A DNA stretch of 6,804 nt. Source: Candidatus Kapaibacterium sp. Its GTDB lineage: Bacteria > Bacteroidota > Ignavibacteria > Kapaibacteriales > UBA961. The position numbers and the translations under genes are program-made. The stretch spans positions 1-6,804 of the forward strand of contig JALRHN010000109.1 in the NCBI GenBank assembly GCA_023259575.1. Reading direction: 5' to 3'. Under the pieces are notes generated by a model. It had not been told where the DNA came from and made no database searches. It was given only the letters and a program-made list of their open reading frames with translations. Shown here piece after piece: positions 1-6,466 of this stretch (the first letter of the stretch is position 1; each line of letters opens with the position of its first letter).

Positions 1-63
1 AAAGCAATGTTACCAAATACAGAAAAAATCATTGCCGGATTAGAAAAATTATTGTCGTATTAA
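1..63 (+). CDS. 3' end of an unrecognised protein gene (partial)
   Basis: An open frame runs from the left edge to a TAA at 61-63 and encodes the last 20 residues of a protein, KAMLPNTEKIIAGLEKLLSY. The stretch looks like an amphipathic C-terminal helix rich in Lys, Glu and Leu. Base composition matches the neighbouring genes. It is read as a real gene end because the frame is open from the first base and a non-coding spacer follows. Nothing in these residues identifies a family, so no function is proposed. Confidence 0.5.
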   Translation, partial: KAMLPNTEKIIAGLEKLLSY

Positions 64-217
64 TGATTCTAATCCTCATACTTAAAACAGAATAATGATA
101 GATAAAAAGTTAGACATCATATTTTTTAAATTTCTCACATCTTATAGTTTTAGCATGTGATTACAATAATATGGCATATACTTTGCTCCTTAAAAATATC
201 ATATCAATGTTTTTAAC

Positions 218-222
218 AGAGG
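218..222 (+). promoter_or_regulatory. Possible ribosome binding site supporting a TTG start
   Basis: AGAGG lies 11 nt before the TTG codon at 234. It is the only purine-rich Shine-Dalgarno-like element near any of the three in-frame start candidates (ATG 171, ATG 207, TTG 234). Because most genes in this window lack a clear Shine-Dalgarno sequence, the match could be chance. Confidence 0.35.
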
Positions 223-233
223 TATATTCGCAA

Positions 234-971
234 TTGAAAAAAAAAGTATTTCTTGTTGTATATACTTTGTGTCTTTCAATATTTGGAGGATTATGTTTAA
301 ATGTACAAGCACAAGATACAAGTAATAATCATCCATTTGCAATACCAAGAATAGGAATTCCAGACACAATGATGGTTTTTTCACCATCTAAGCCTTTATT
401 TTCTGATACAATGTCAAGTACATTATATGCACATGTTTGGGGAGTAGAATTATTATTTTCTGGCAATGGATTTGGTGCTGGTTTTATGTATCAGAAATTG
501 TTTTCAAAAAAAGTATCTGGATTTATCCATGTAGGAGTTTCAGGTGCAAGAAATACAGATGAAATTGAATATATAGATCCATATACAGGGTATCCTTTTA
601 TACCTGGAAAAGTTAATCGATTATTTTGTGCCCCGCTTACTGTGGGACTTCAATATAGATTATTCACTAATAGCATATCAGAAACGTTCAGGCCTTTTTT
701 AAGTTGTGGTATTGGGCCTGCATTAATAGTTCAAGCAAAATATGATGACCCGTATTTTGCTTCAATAAGCAATGCAACATTGCATGGACGCCCAGCAGGG
801 TTTTTAGGATTTGGCGCTGGAATAGGTAATGAAGCAAGAAGTATGTTATCTATTCAGGGAAGATATTATTATATACCTTTTGGTGACAAAGGATTAGAGA
901 GCATTAAGGATATTCCCATTACAGATTTTGGTGGTTTTTTTATAGCATTGCAATTATTATTTAGCAAATAA
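234..971 (+). CDS. Secreted protein, probable outer-membrane beta-barrel
   Basis: This is a 245-residue hypothetical protein exported to the outer membrane or periplasm. Starting at TTG 234 gives a textbook Sec signal peptide: MKKK, a hydrophobic core (about residues 5-22), then V-Q-A with cleavage expected after Ala26. Upstream in-frame ATGs at 207 and 171 would add 9 or 21 residues in front of the Lys cluster and make the signal peptide less typical; AGAGG at 218-222 also favours TTG. The mature part alternates short hydrophobic/aromatic strands with polar turns (for example GLQYRLF, RPFLSCGIGPAL, IQGRYYYIPF, GGFFIALQLLF), as in small OmpA/OmpW-like barrels. The last strand ends almost at the C-terminus. 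The exact family and any ligand are unknown. It lies 17 nt before an L,D-transpeptidase gene, so the two may form an envelope operon. Confidence 0.6.
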   Translation: MKKKVFLVVYTLCLSIFGGLCLNVQAQDTSNNHPFAIPRIGIPDTMMVFSPSKPLFSDTMSSTLYAHVWGVELLFSGNGFGAGFMYQKLFSKKVSGFIHVGVSGARNTDEIEYIDPYTGYPFIPGKVNRLFCAPLTVGLQYRLFTNSISETFRPFLSCGIGPALIVQAKYDDPYFASISNATLHGRPAGFLGFGAGIGNEARSMLSIQGRYYYIPFGDKGLESIKDIPITDFGGFFIALQLLFSK

Positions 972-975
972 TTTT

Positions 976-981
976 AGAGAG
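976..981 (+). promoter_or_regulatory. Ribosome binding site for the GTG start at 989
   Basis: AGAGAG lies 7 nt before GTG 989 and supports that codon over the in-frame ATG at 1016, whose nearest purine run (AGAG at 1010-1013) is only 2 nt away. Confidence 0.4.
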
Positions 982-988
982 TTTTACA

Positions 989-2128
989 GTGAATAGGTTT
1001 GGTACTATCAGAGATATGCATATTCAACAAACGATAATGTGCTTCATCATTTTATCTGCATTTATTGGGGTTTCATGTGGGAATACACCGGAATCAAAAC
1101 CAGTAATTACACTTACAAAACAACAAAAAGATTCTATCCTAAAAGTTAAGGAAGATGCCAAGCTAGCAGCTATTCAAGCACAAATACCTAAAATCACGTA
1201 TCAAAAAATGGTGATACAAAATAGTAAACATCTAGATTCTATCAGAAAAGCATATAAAAAGGGTGATAGTTTAAATAGAATACCATATAGAGCATTTACA
1301 ACTGTTAATAGAAAAGACTTACATTATTTCAGAGTTGGTGATACGGTAATTATTCCCAGCCTTATATCCTCTAATCTTACTGATTATTCGGTATTTCCAG
1401 CTGTATATCCAGCAGCAGACACAATTCCTAAAATCATTATAGTTTCAAATCATTGGCAAAGTTATGCATGTTATGAATATGGGAAATTGGTTCGATTTGC
1501 AGCCTGTAATACTGGTGAAGAAAGAAAAGCAACATTTCCTGGAAGATATGCACTCAATTGGCGACATATTTTACGCCATTCTTCTCTAAATTATAATTGG
1601 GTTTTGCCTTATACATGGAATTTTCATTTACAGGCTGGCTCTGCATTTCATCAATTTGATATGCCAGGTAGACCTGTTTCCCATTCGTGTATTCGCCAGT
1701 TTATGGATGATGCTAAATGGTTGTTTTATTGGGGCCAAGGTGCAAAGATAATGCCAGGCACAAGAAGATATATCCCCCTTTCAGGAACACCTGTTATTAT
1801 TATGGATATGTTCGACTTCAGAAGGAAAAAAGGAGGTCCTTGGTGGGATATTCCTGATAATTCAATAAAAATAACATTGCCAGACAATCCACTTAATTTT
1901 GAGGAAGCGTTAATACCTATTTCTCAAATCCCAGTGGCTTCACGAGGTAGTTTAAGAAATAAAGAGCGTTATATTACTGCAGAGGATACCCTTAGAGCAC
2001 GCGGTACAATTAGAGCTGATATTAAGTTAAGGCCATCAATTCAGTACAATAAAAGAAAAAAACCAAATGTGAATGGGACAGCTCCTACTATTCCACAAGC
2101 AACAAGTTCTATTCAAACACCTAAATAA
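989..2128 (+). CDS. Lipoprotein L,D-transpeptidase (YkuD family)
   Basis: This is a probable L,D-transpeptidase, a cysteine enzyme that forms 3-3 crosslinks in peptidoglycan or attaches proteins to it; the substrate cannot be told from sequence. The N-terminus has a hydrophobic segment (about residues 15-29) ending GVSC, so Cys30 is a likely lipidated residue, although the lipobox is loose. Residues 40-95 are Lys/Gln-rich and probably helical. A GDTVIIP stretch (117-123) begins the folded part, and the YkuD domain spans about 145-275. The catalytic signature is visible: His221, then SHSCIR at 231-236 with His232, Cys234 and Arg236. The common form is SHGC, so Ser233 replaces Gly. A tail of about 100 residues follows, ending basic and Thr/Pro-rich. 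GTG 989 is chosen for its AGAGAG; ATG 1016 would give a shorter and also convincing lipoprotein signal. Confidence 0.85.
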   Translation: MNRFGTIRDMHIQQTIMCFIILSAFIGVSCGNTPESKPVITLTKQQKDSILKVKEDAKLAAIQAQIPKITYQKMVIQNSKHLDSIRKAYKKGDSLNRIPYRAFTTVNRKDLHYFRVGDTVIIPSLISSNLTDYSVFPAVYPAADTIPKIIIVSNHWQSYACYEYGKLVRFAACNTGEERKATFPGRYALNWRHILRHSSLNYNWVLPYTWNFHLQAGSAFHQFDMPGRPVSHSCIRQFMDDAKWLFYWGQGAKIMPGTRRYIPLSGTPVIIMDMFDFRRKKGGPWWDIPDNSIKITLPDNPLNFEEALIPISQIPVASRGSLRNKERYITAEDTLRARGTIRADIKLRPSIQYNKRKKPNVNGTAPTIPQATSSIQTPK

Positions 2129-2213
2129 TGATTTTTTGTTATGAAAAGGAAACATACAGAATACTTCGTAAGTTTGTATGAAGTTTTCTCTTTCTCTGGT
2201 TCACATTCTACCT

Positions 2214-3023
2214 ATGAATTTTTCTACATTTGATGCTATTCTTAATTCTGTTTTTCCATCAGAAACCGCATGGAAAGAAGATAAAATTGGAATTCACATA
2301 GATATCTATCCTCAAGATACATCAATAGTCAAAGTACTTATTGCTTATGAAATTAATGATGAAGTTGTAGAAGAAGCCAAGCATCATAATGTTCAGCTAA
2401 TTTGTGCTTTTCATCCATTAATATTTAATCCCCTTTCTACGATTATAAGCAATGATCGAATTGGAAAATTAGTTCATACTTTGATACAGTCACATATTGG
2501 TGTCTATATTGTACATACTAATTTTGATGCTCACCCTAAGGGAACAAATGTATTGGCAGCCGAGGCATTAGGATTATCTAGTAATTCATTAAAGATGTTA
2601 GTACCAGATAAAAAACATGATTCATTTGGAATGGGAATTATTGGAAACATTGAAAAATCGATGCCAATTAATGAATTTGTGCAACATTGTTCCCGCATTT
2701 TTTCATCTCCAATTTCTTATACAATTGGTAAAAACGAAACAATTTCTCGAATTGCCATAGTATGTGGTAGTGGAATGATGTATTTCAATGAAGCATTATC
2801 GAGTGGAGCAGACTGTTTTATAACTGCTGACATAAAATATCATCAATTTCATGAAGCAAAAGGTAAAATTACATTAATAGATCCAGGTCATGCACAAATG
2901 GAACAGTTTGTGGCACGAGGTTTGTTAAATATACTTACTTCAATTCCAGACTTATCTGATATTGAATTTATTGTTTCGGAAGTACATACTTCCCCTGTTT
3001 CTTACATAAAACACCAAGATTAA
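2214..3023 (+). CDS. Nif3-like dinuclear metal centre protein (DUF34)
   Basis: This belongs to the NIF3/YbgI/YqfO family, which forms hexameric toroids with a two-metal site. The cellular role is unsettled, and the database label 'GTP cyclohydrolase 1 type 2' should be treated with care. From ATG 2214 the protein has 269 residues, and the EDKIG at 22-26 falls where the family has its DN-x-G motif. An ATG at 2178 would add 12 residues with no family counterpart; neither start has a clear Shine-Dalgarno. Expected metal ligands are His67 (in FHPLIF), Asp105 (in TNFDAHPKG), His226 and Glu230 (in GHAQMEQF). The first His of the usual HHP pair is Phe66. ADIKYHQFHEA (205-215) is the conserved segment before the last ligands. 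The gene is followed after 29 nt by a C4 zinc-ribbon gene, a common family neighbour. Confidence 0.9.
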   Translation: MNFSTFDAILNSVFPSETAWKEDKIGIHIDIYPQDTSIVKVLIAYEINDEVVEEAKHHNVQLICAFHPLIFNPLSTIISNDRIGKLVHTLIQSHIGVYIVHTNFDAHPKGTNVLAAEALGLSSNSLKMLVPDKKHDSFGMGIIGNIEKSMPINEFVQHCSRIFSSPISYTIGKNETISRIAIVCGSGMMYFNEALSSGADCFITADIKYHQFHEAKGKITLIDPGHAQMEQFVARGLLNILTSIPDLSDIEFIVSEVHTSPVSYIKHQD

Positions 3024-3052
3024 TTTATTTATTTTAATGAGTTGAGTATCAC

Positions 3053-3754
3053 ATGAGTTCTCTTTCCGCAGCCATTTCTGATTTATCCGCTATCGATATT
3101 ATTTTAGATGAATTAAAAGAAGATTTGGGAGATTTACCCCAACAGGTTGCAAGTGCCGAAGAAGGAGTTCGCGAGCGCACATTTACAATAGAAGCAACAG
3201 AAAATACTTTGAAAGAACTAGAGCATTTTAAAAGTAATTCACACATTCGTTTACAAGAGATAAAAGATAAAGAAGATATCTTAGCAGCTCAGCAATTTAA
3301 TGTGAGAAATAATAGAGAATTTGATGCAATCACCCATGAAATTGAAGCACTAAGATCTGAGCGAACCAAAATCTTTGATGAACAAAGAACTGTAGGTGTT
3401 AAAGAAGAAAATCTTCGATCCATGATTGCTGAACAGCAAAGTGAATTAGATGAAGCAAAAGAACTTCTTAATGAGAAAGAACTTCAATTATCTGCTATAA
3501 CTCATGGTCATAATGATGAAATTTTATCACAAACTAGACAAAGAATTTCTCTTATTTCCTCGATGCCTGAACAAGCAATAGCAGACTATGAACGTATCCG
3601 TACTTTTCACAAAGATGCTGCCGTAAAAGTAAGAAAAAACAGTTGTTCAGGATGCTTCAATGCAGTCCCTCCACAAAAAATAGTAGAAATGAGAAATAAG
3701 CCAGATCAAATGTTTTTGTGTGAACATTGTGGACGTATACTCTTAACAGAATAA
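3053..3754 (+). CDS. Coiled-coil C4-type zinc ribbon protein (COG1579)
   Basis: This 233-residue cytoplasmic protein has the family's two-part layout. Residues 1 to about 185 are highly charged, heptad-like helices forming a long coiled-coil hairpin, with the family-typical VRNNREFDAITHEIE at 84-98. Residues 195-230 form a zinc ribbon with Cys198-x2-Cys201 and Cys223-x2-Cys226, ending CGRIL. Members occur across many phyla; the Chlamydia member is called CdsZ. Nucleic-acid or protein-scaffold roles have been proposed but the general function is not established. The position directly between a Nif3 gene and rnpB suggests co-expression, and any link to RNA metabolism is inference. All four cysteines are intact and the length is normal, so the protein should be functional. 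Confidence 0.9.
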   Translation: MSSLSAAISDLSAIDIILDELKEDLGDLPQQVASAEEGVRERTFTIEATENTLKELEHFKSNSHIRLQEIKDKEDILAAQQFNVRNNREFDAITHEIEALRSERTKIFDEQRTVGVKEENLRSMIAEQQSELDEAKELLNEKELQLSAITHGHNDEILSQTRQRISLISSMPEQAIADYERIRTFHKDAAVKVRKNSCSGCFNAVPPQKIVEMRNKPDQMFLCEHCGRILLTE

Positions 3755-3770
3755 ACTATTTAAAAAAGAT

Positions 3771-4180
3771 AATCAAATCGGGGCTGTCGGAGAAGCGCGC
3801 CATAACTATGGTGAGGAAAGTCCGAACTCCACAGAGCAGCGTGCTTTGTAACACAAAGGCGATAATACATTTCCCTTTGGGAACTGGGTAGTCGACGGAA
3901 AGTGCAACAGAAAATATACCGCCTTAGTCAATAAGGTAAGGTTGAAATGGCGAGGTAAGAGCTCACCGCAAAGAAAGTGATTTCTTTGGCAAGGTAAACC
4001 CCACGCGGAGCAAGGCAAATAAGGAAAAAGTGTTCTAAACAGTTTTGCTGCTCGCAAAACCCTCTGGATTTTTCCGGGTATGCTGCAAAGAAATTTATGG
4101 CAACATAAATTCAAGATAAATGCTTCTCATTCCTTATAGGAATACAGAATTCGGCTTATAGACAGCGTCGTTATTGATTT
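3771..4180 (+). ncRNA. rnpB: RNase P RNA, bacterial type A
   Basis: This is the catalytic RNA of RNase P, which removes 5' leaders from pre-tRNAs. The hallmark core GAGGAAAGTCCGAACTCC is at 3813-3830, the second conserved stretch AGTGCAACAGAAA at 3901-3913, and CGGCTTATAGACAG at 4152-4165. Pairings traced by hand: P1 3771-3776/4174-4179; P2 3783-3788/4161-4166; P3 near 3798-3813; P8 3844-3849/3853-3858; TTCCC/GGGAA 3871-3883; short P12 3922-3926/3932-3936; P13 3949-3954/3962-3967 with one C-A mismatch; P14 3969-3976/3981-3988 with a GTGA tetraloop; P16 4023-4029/4069-4075; P17 4042-4048/4054-4060; P18 4092-4099/4104-4111 with a GCAA loop; and a P19-like hairpin 4129-4143. The P17 loop (4050-4053) can pair with GAGC at 3834-3837, the P6 pseudoknot typical of type A. 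The CCA-binding GGT is at 3993-3995. Ends are approximate. No clear separate promoter was found. Confidence 0.96.
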
Positions 4181-4183
4181 TTT
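4174..4183 (+). terminator. Possible 3' end/terminator of RNase P RNA
   Basis: The 3' strand of the closing P1 helix (TTGATT) runs into a T6 tract at 4178-4183. A helix followed by T residues resembles an intrinsic terminator, but the P1 stem is AT-rich and weak, so part of the transcription may read into miaE 20 nt downstream. Confidence 0.3.
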
Positions 4184-4204
4184 AGTTGATTTTCTGATTC
4201 TTCT

Positions 4205-4783
4205 ATGTTATGCTTACAAATACCTTCTCATCCAGAATGGATAATCAGTGCATCAAATAATATTCATTCTATTCTTGTTGACCACGCTCACTGTGAAAAA
4301 AAAGCAGCTGCTAATGCTTTGCATTTGATTCAAAACTATCCTCAATATCCAGAATTAGTTCAAGAAATGATTGCCATTGTAAAAGAAGAATGGGAACATT
4401 TTGAGCAAGTATATGCCATCATTTTGGAACAAAATATCCAGTTTACAAAAGATACTGGAGACTCTTATGCTCAGCAATTAAGCAAGAATATCAGAAAATC
4501 TGAAGAATTTAAATTATTAGACTTATTATTGGTAGATTCAATTATCGAAGCCAGATCGTGTGAACGCTTTTCTATCTTGTCTAAAAGTATGTCAATCCCC
4601 TCTTATCTAAGAGATTTTTATTCTACATTACTAGCTTCTGAAGCTGGACATTATGTTACTTTTGTTGATCTTGCTAAAAAGTTCTATCCAGATGAAACTG
4701 TAAAATCTAGGCTACAACAATTAGCTGCAATTGAAGCAAAAATTGTTCAACAATTACATAATCTACCTACTATACATGGTTAA
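4205..4783 (+). CDS. miaE: tRNA-(ms2io6A)-hydroxylase MiaE
   Basis: MiaE is a diiron monooxygenase that hydroxylates the isopentenyl group of ms2i6A37 in tRNAs reading UNN codons, acting after MiaA and MiaB. The 192-residue protein is a four-helix ferritin-like bundle with a full set of candidate ligands: Glu31 (HCEKKAA), Glu62 and His65 (EEWEH), Glu115 (IEARSCERF) and Glu146/His149 (SEAGH). HPEWI near the N-terminus and DHAHCEKKAAANA (26-38) match the family, and the length suits the short bacterial form. ATG 4205 is chosen because MLCLQIPSHPEW aligns with the usual family start; no clear Shine-Dalgarno is present. The gene begins just after rnpB and its last 8 nt overlap fmt. Base use is like its neighbours, so recent transfer is not suggested. 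Confidence 0.92.
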   Translation: MLCLQIPSHPEWIISASNNIHSILVDHAHCEKKAAANALHLIQNYPQYPELVQEMIAIVKEEWEHFEQVYAIILEQNIQFTKDTGDSYAQQLSKNIRKSEEFKLLDLLLVDSIIEARSCERFSILSKSMSIPSYLRDFYSTLLASEAGHYVTFVDLAKKFYPDETVKSRLQQLAAIEAKIVQQLHNLPTIHG

Positions 4784-5711
4784 CAATAATCCACATATAG
4801 TATTCATGGGTACTCCTGAATTTGCAATTCCTTCTATGCTTGCAATTCATCACAAATATGGTTTAAAAGCTGTTGTAACATTACCAGATAAACCTGCAGG
4901 TAGAGGCCAAAACTTGCGTCCAACTCCTGTGAAAGTAGCCGCATTACAAAATAATATACCAGTATTAACACCACAAACTCTTAAAGATCCTTCTTTCATT
5001 CAAGAATTACAGAATCTGCAACCAGATATTATCATTGTAGTAGCTTTTAGAATATTACCAAAGTCAGTATATGAAATAGCCTCTATAGGCACTTTTAATA
5101 TTCATGGAAGCTTATTGCCCAAATATAGAGGAGCAGCTCCAATTCAGTGGTCTTTAATACATGGTGATGAAGAAACTGGACTCACTACCTTTTTATTAAA
5201 TGATACAGTCGACACAGGAAATATTTTACTTCAAAAACGATATAGTATTCCAGAAAATACTACATATGGTGAGCTATATCAACAACTTATGACATTAAGT
5301 GTCTCTATAGCTTTAGAAACTTGTGATGGATTATTACACAATACTATCATCCCAAAAGTACAAGATGAAAAGGCTTCAAGCCCGGCACCCAAGATTTTCA
5401 AAGAACATTGTCATATTTCCTGTGAACAATCAGCTAAGGATATTAAAAATCTTATTCATGGATTAAATCCTATACCTGGTGCTTTTGTATGTATTGAAAA
5501 TAAACAAGTAAAATTACTAAGAGCTCAGTATTATACAGGAAATGAACATGTACATTGTGGACATTTCCTCTTTAATACCTCTGAGTTTTTGTTAGGATGT
5601 ACAGATGGTATTTTATCTATAACTGAATTACAAATAGAAGGAAAACCAAAAATGAAAACAACTGATTTTTTACGTGGATATCGTGGCATCACACATGGAA
5701 TAGTTACTTAA
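4776..5711 (+). CDS. fmt: Methionyl-tRNA formyltransferase
   Basis: Fmt transfers a formyl group from 10-formyl-tetrahydrofolate to the methionine on initiator tRNA, the step before bacterial initiation. From ATG 4776 the protein has 311 residues, the normal length. It starts with the classic HIVFMGTPEFA. PDKPAGRGQNLRPTPVK (37-53) is the family loop. The active site is Asn108, His110 and Asp146, with SLLPKYRGAAPI at 112-123, two residues shifted from E. coli Asn106/His108/Asp144. The C-terminal tRNA-binding domain starts near 205 and includes HGLNPIPGAF (228-237). The frame is open upstream to ATG 4731, but that would add 15 non-conserved residues inside miaE. The 8-nt overlap with miaE implies translational coupling; no Shine-Dalgarno is seen. 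The usual partner def is not in the window. Confidence 0.97.
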   Translation: MVNNNPHIVFMGTPEFAIPSMLAIHHKYGLKAVVTLPDKPAGRGQNLRPTPVKVAALQNNIPVLTPQTLKDPSFIQELQNLQPDIIIVVAFRILPKSVYEIASIGTFNIHGSLLPKYRGAAPIQWSLIHGDEETGLTTFLLNDTVDTGNILLQKRYSIPENTTYGELYQQLMTLSVSIALETCDGLLHNTIIPKVQDEKASSPAPKIFKEHCHISCEQSAKDIKNLIHGLNPIPGAFVCIENKQVKLLRAQYYTGNEHVHCGHFLFNTSEFLLGCTDGILSITELQIEGKPKMKTTDFLRGYRGITHGIVT

Positions 5712-5712
5712 T

Positions 5713-6381
5713 ATGGAACCATTAGAATTTTGGACAATTTGTAATAGCAATGGAATATTACTTTCTCATGAGCAAGTAGATCGTTTTGAAAGGTTTCATA
5801 AAGAACTTCTCTATTGGAATGAAAAAGTAAATTTGATATCAAGAAAAGATATGGATAATATCTGGGAACATCATTTTTTGCATTCTTTAAGTATTGTTAA
5901 GGCAGATTTAATTCCTGCTAAGGCAAAATGTATGGATATCGGTACTGGAGGTGGTTTCCCGGGTATTCCTGTAGGTATAGCTCGCGAGGATTGCAAAATT
6001 ACTTTGGTAGATTCAATTGCAAAAAAAATGAAATTAACTTCTATGTTCGCTGCCCATACTGGCTTAAGAAGTTTAACTGCAATTACCACAAGAATGGAAG
6101 ACTTATCAACAGATAAGCAATTTAAGGGTACATATGATATCATTATGGCTAGAGCTGTAGCCCCAATAGAAAAATTAGTGAATTGGACACTACCCTTGCT
6201 AAAACCACAAGGTTTTTATATTCTCCTAAAAGGTGGTGATCTAACCCAAGAAATACTTCAGGCAAAAGAATCTATTAAAGGAATTGAAATACAAGAATTA
6301 CCAATAATATGGAAAGGAATTGATTGGTTTACTACAGAAGAAAAAAAGATAATTGTGTGTAGATTTCCTAATAATAAATAA
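5713..6381 (+). CDS. rsmG: 16S rRNA (guanine-527-N7)-methyltransferase RsmG
   Basis: RsmG (GidB) uses S-adenosylmethionine to methylate N7 of G527 in the 530 loop of 16S rRNA; loss of this mark gives low-level streptomycin resistance in several bacteria. The 222-residue protein is of normal length. An N-terminal helical part carries WNEKVNLIS (35-43) and HFLHSL (54-59). The SAM-binding motif I DIGTGGGFPGIP is at 75-86, with the acidic end of the next strand at Asp100 in LVDS (98-101), followed by the KK pair at 104-105. ARAVA is at 146-150 and LLKGG at 171-175. The start lies 1 nt after the fmt stop, so it is very likely co-transcribed and coupled. In many genomes rsmG sits by mnmG or parAB, so this location after fmt is a local arrangement. 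Confidence 0.97.
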   Translation: MEPLEFWTICNSNGILLSHEQVDRFERFHKELLYWNEKVNLISRKDMDNIWEHHFLHSLSIVKADLIPAKAKCMDIGTGGGFPGIPVGIAREDCKITLVDSIAKKMKLTSMFAAHTGLRSLTAITTRMEDLSTDKQFKGTYDIIMARAVAPIEKLVNWTLPLLKPQGFYILLKGGDLTQEILQAKESIKGIEIQELPIIWKGIDWFTTEEKKIIVCRFPNNK

Positions 6382-6412
6382 TATTACGTTCTAACGGTTA
6401 CATATTTTTTTT
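6380..6412 (+). terminator. Weak candidate terminator after rsmG
   Basis: An imperfect stem (AATAT 6380-6384 with ATATT 6402-6406, and CGT 6387-6389 with ACG 6394-6396) is followed by a T8 run at 6405-6412. The stem is short, mostly A-T and overlaps the T run, so it may not terminate efficiently. It is the only terminator-like signal between rsmG and the next gene. Confidence 0.25.
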
Positions 6413-6466
6413 AATTTGTCTTAGCATTATTAAGTAAGCATATTGTTAACTATTTCACATGAGCTT

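Noticed and set aside
110..152. Possible promoter (TTAGAC / TATAGT, or a TAnnTTTG-like box at 145-152)
   Set aside because: The sigma70-like boxes are 27 nt apart, and the Bacteroidota-type box has one mismatch and no TTG at the right distance.
177..269. Direct repeat TATACTTTG at 177-185 and 261-269
   Set aside because: Only 9 bp in AT-rich sequence and in the same reading frame; probably chance.
2141..2233. Small open frame of 30 codons before and across the Nif3 start
   Set aside because: No clear binding site, it overlaps the Nif3 gene in another frame, and its low-complexity residues look like chance.
3736..3741. TATACT as a -10 box for rnpB
   Set aside because: A good hexamer, but no -35 at 16-18 nt and the predicted start would be over 20 nt before the RNA 5' end.
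3806..4114. Open frame of 102 codons on the - strand
   Set aside because: It lies wholly inside the RNase P RNA, whose conserved core and helices explain the sequence; the translation shows no family pattern.
4731..4775. Longer N-terminus for fmt
   Set aside because: The extra 15 residues lie inside the miaE coding region and are not part of the family; the conserved start is HIVFMGTPEF just after ATG 4776.
5871..6143. Open frames on both strands inside rsmG
   Set aside because: rsmG motifs run through the whole stretch in its own frame, so the others are shadows.
6421..6450. Imperfect repeat AGCATTATT / AGCATATT between rsmG and the DUF1800 gene
   Set aside because: Two short AT-rich copies with mismatches; not enough to call a regulatory repeat.
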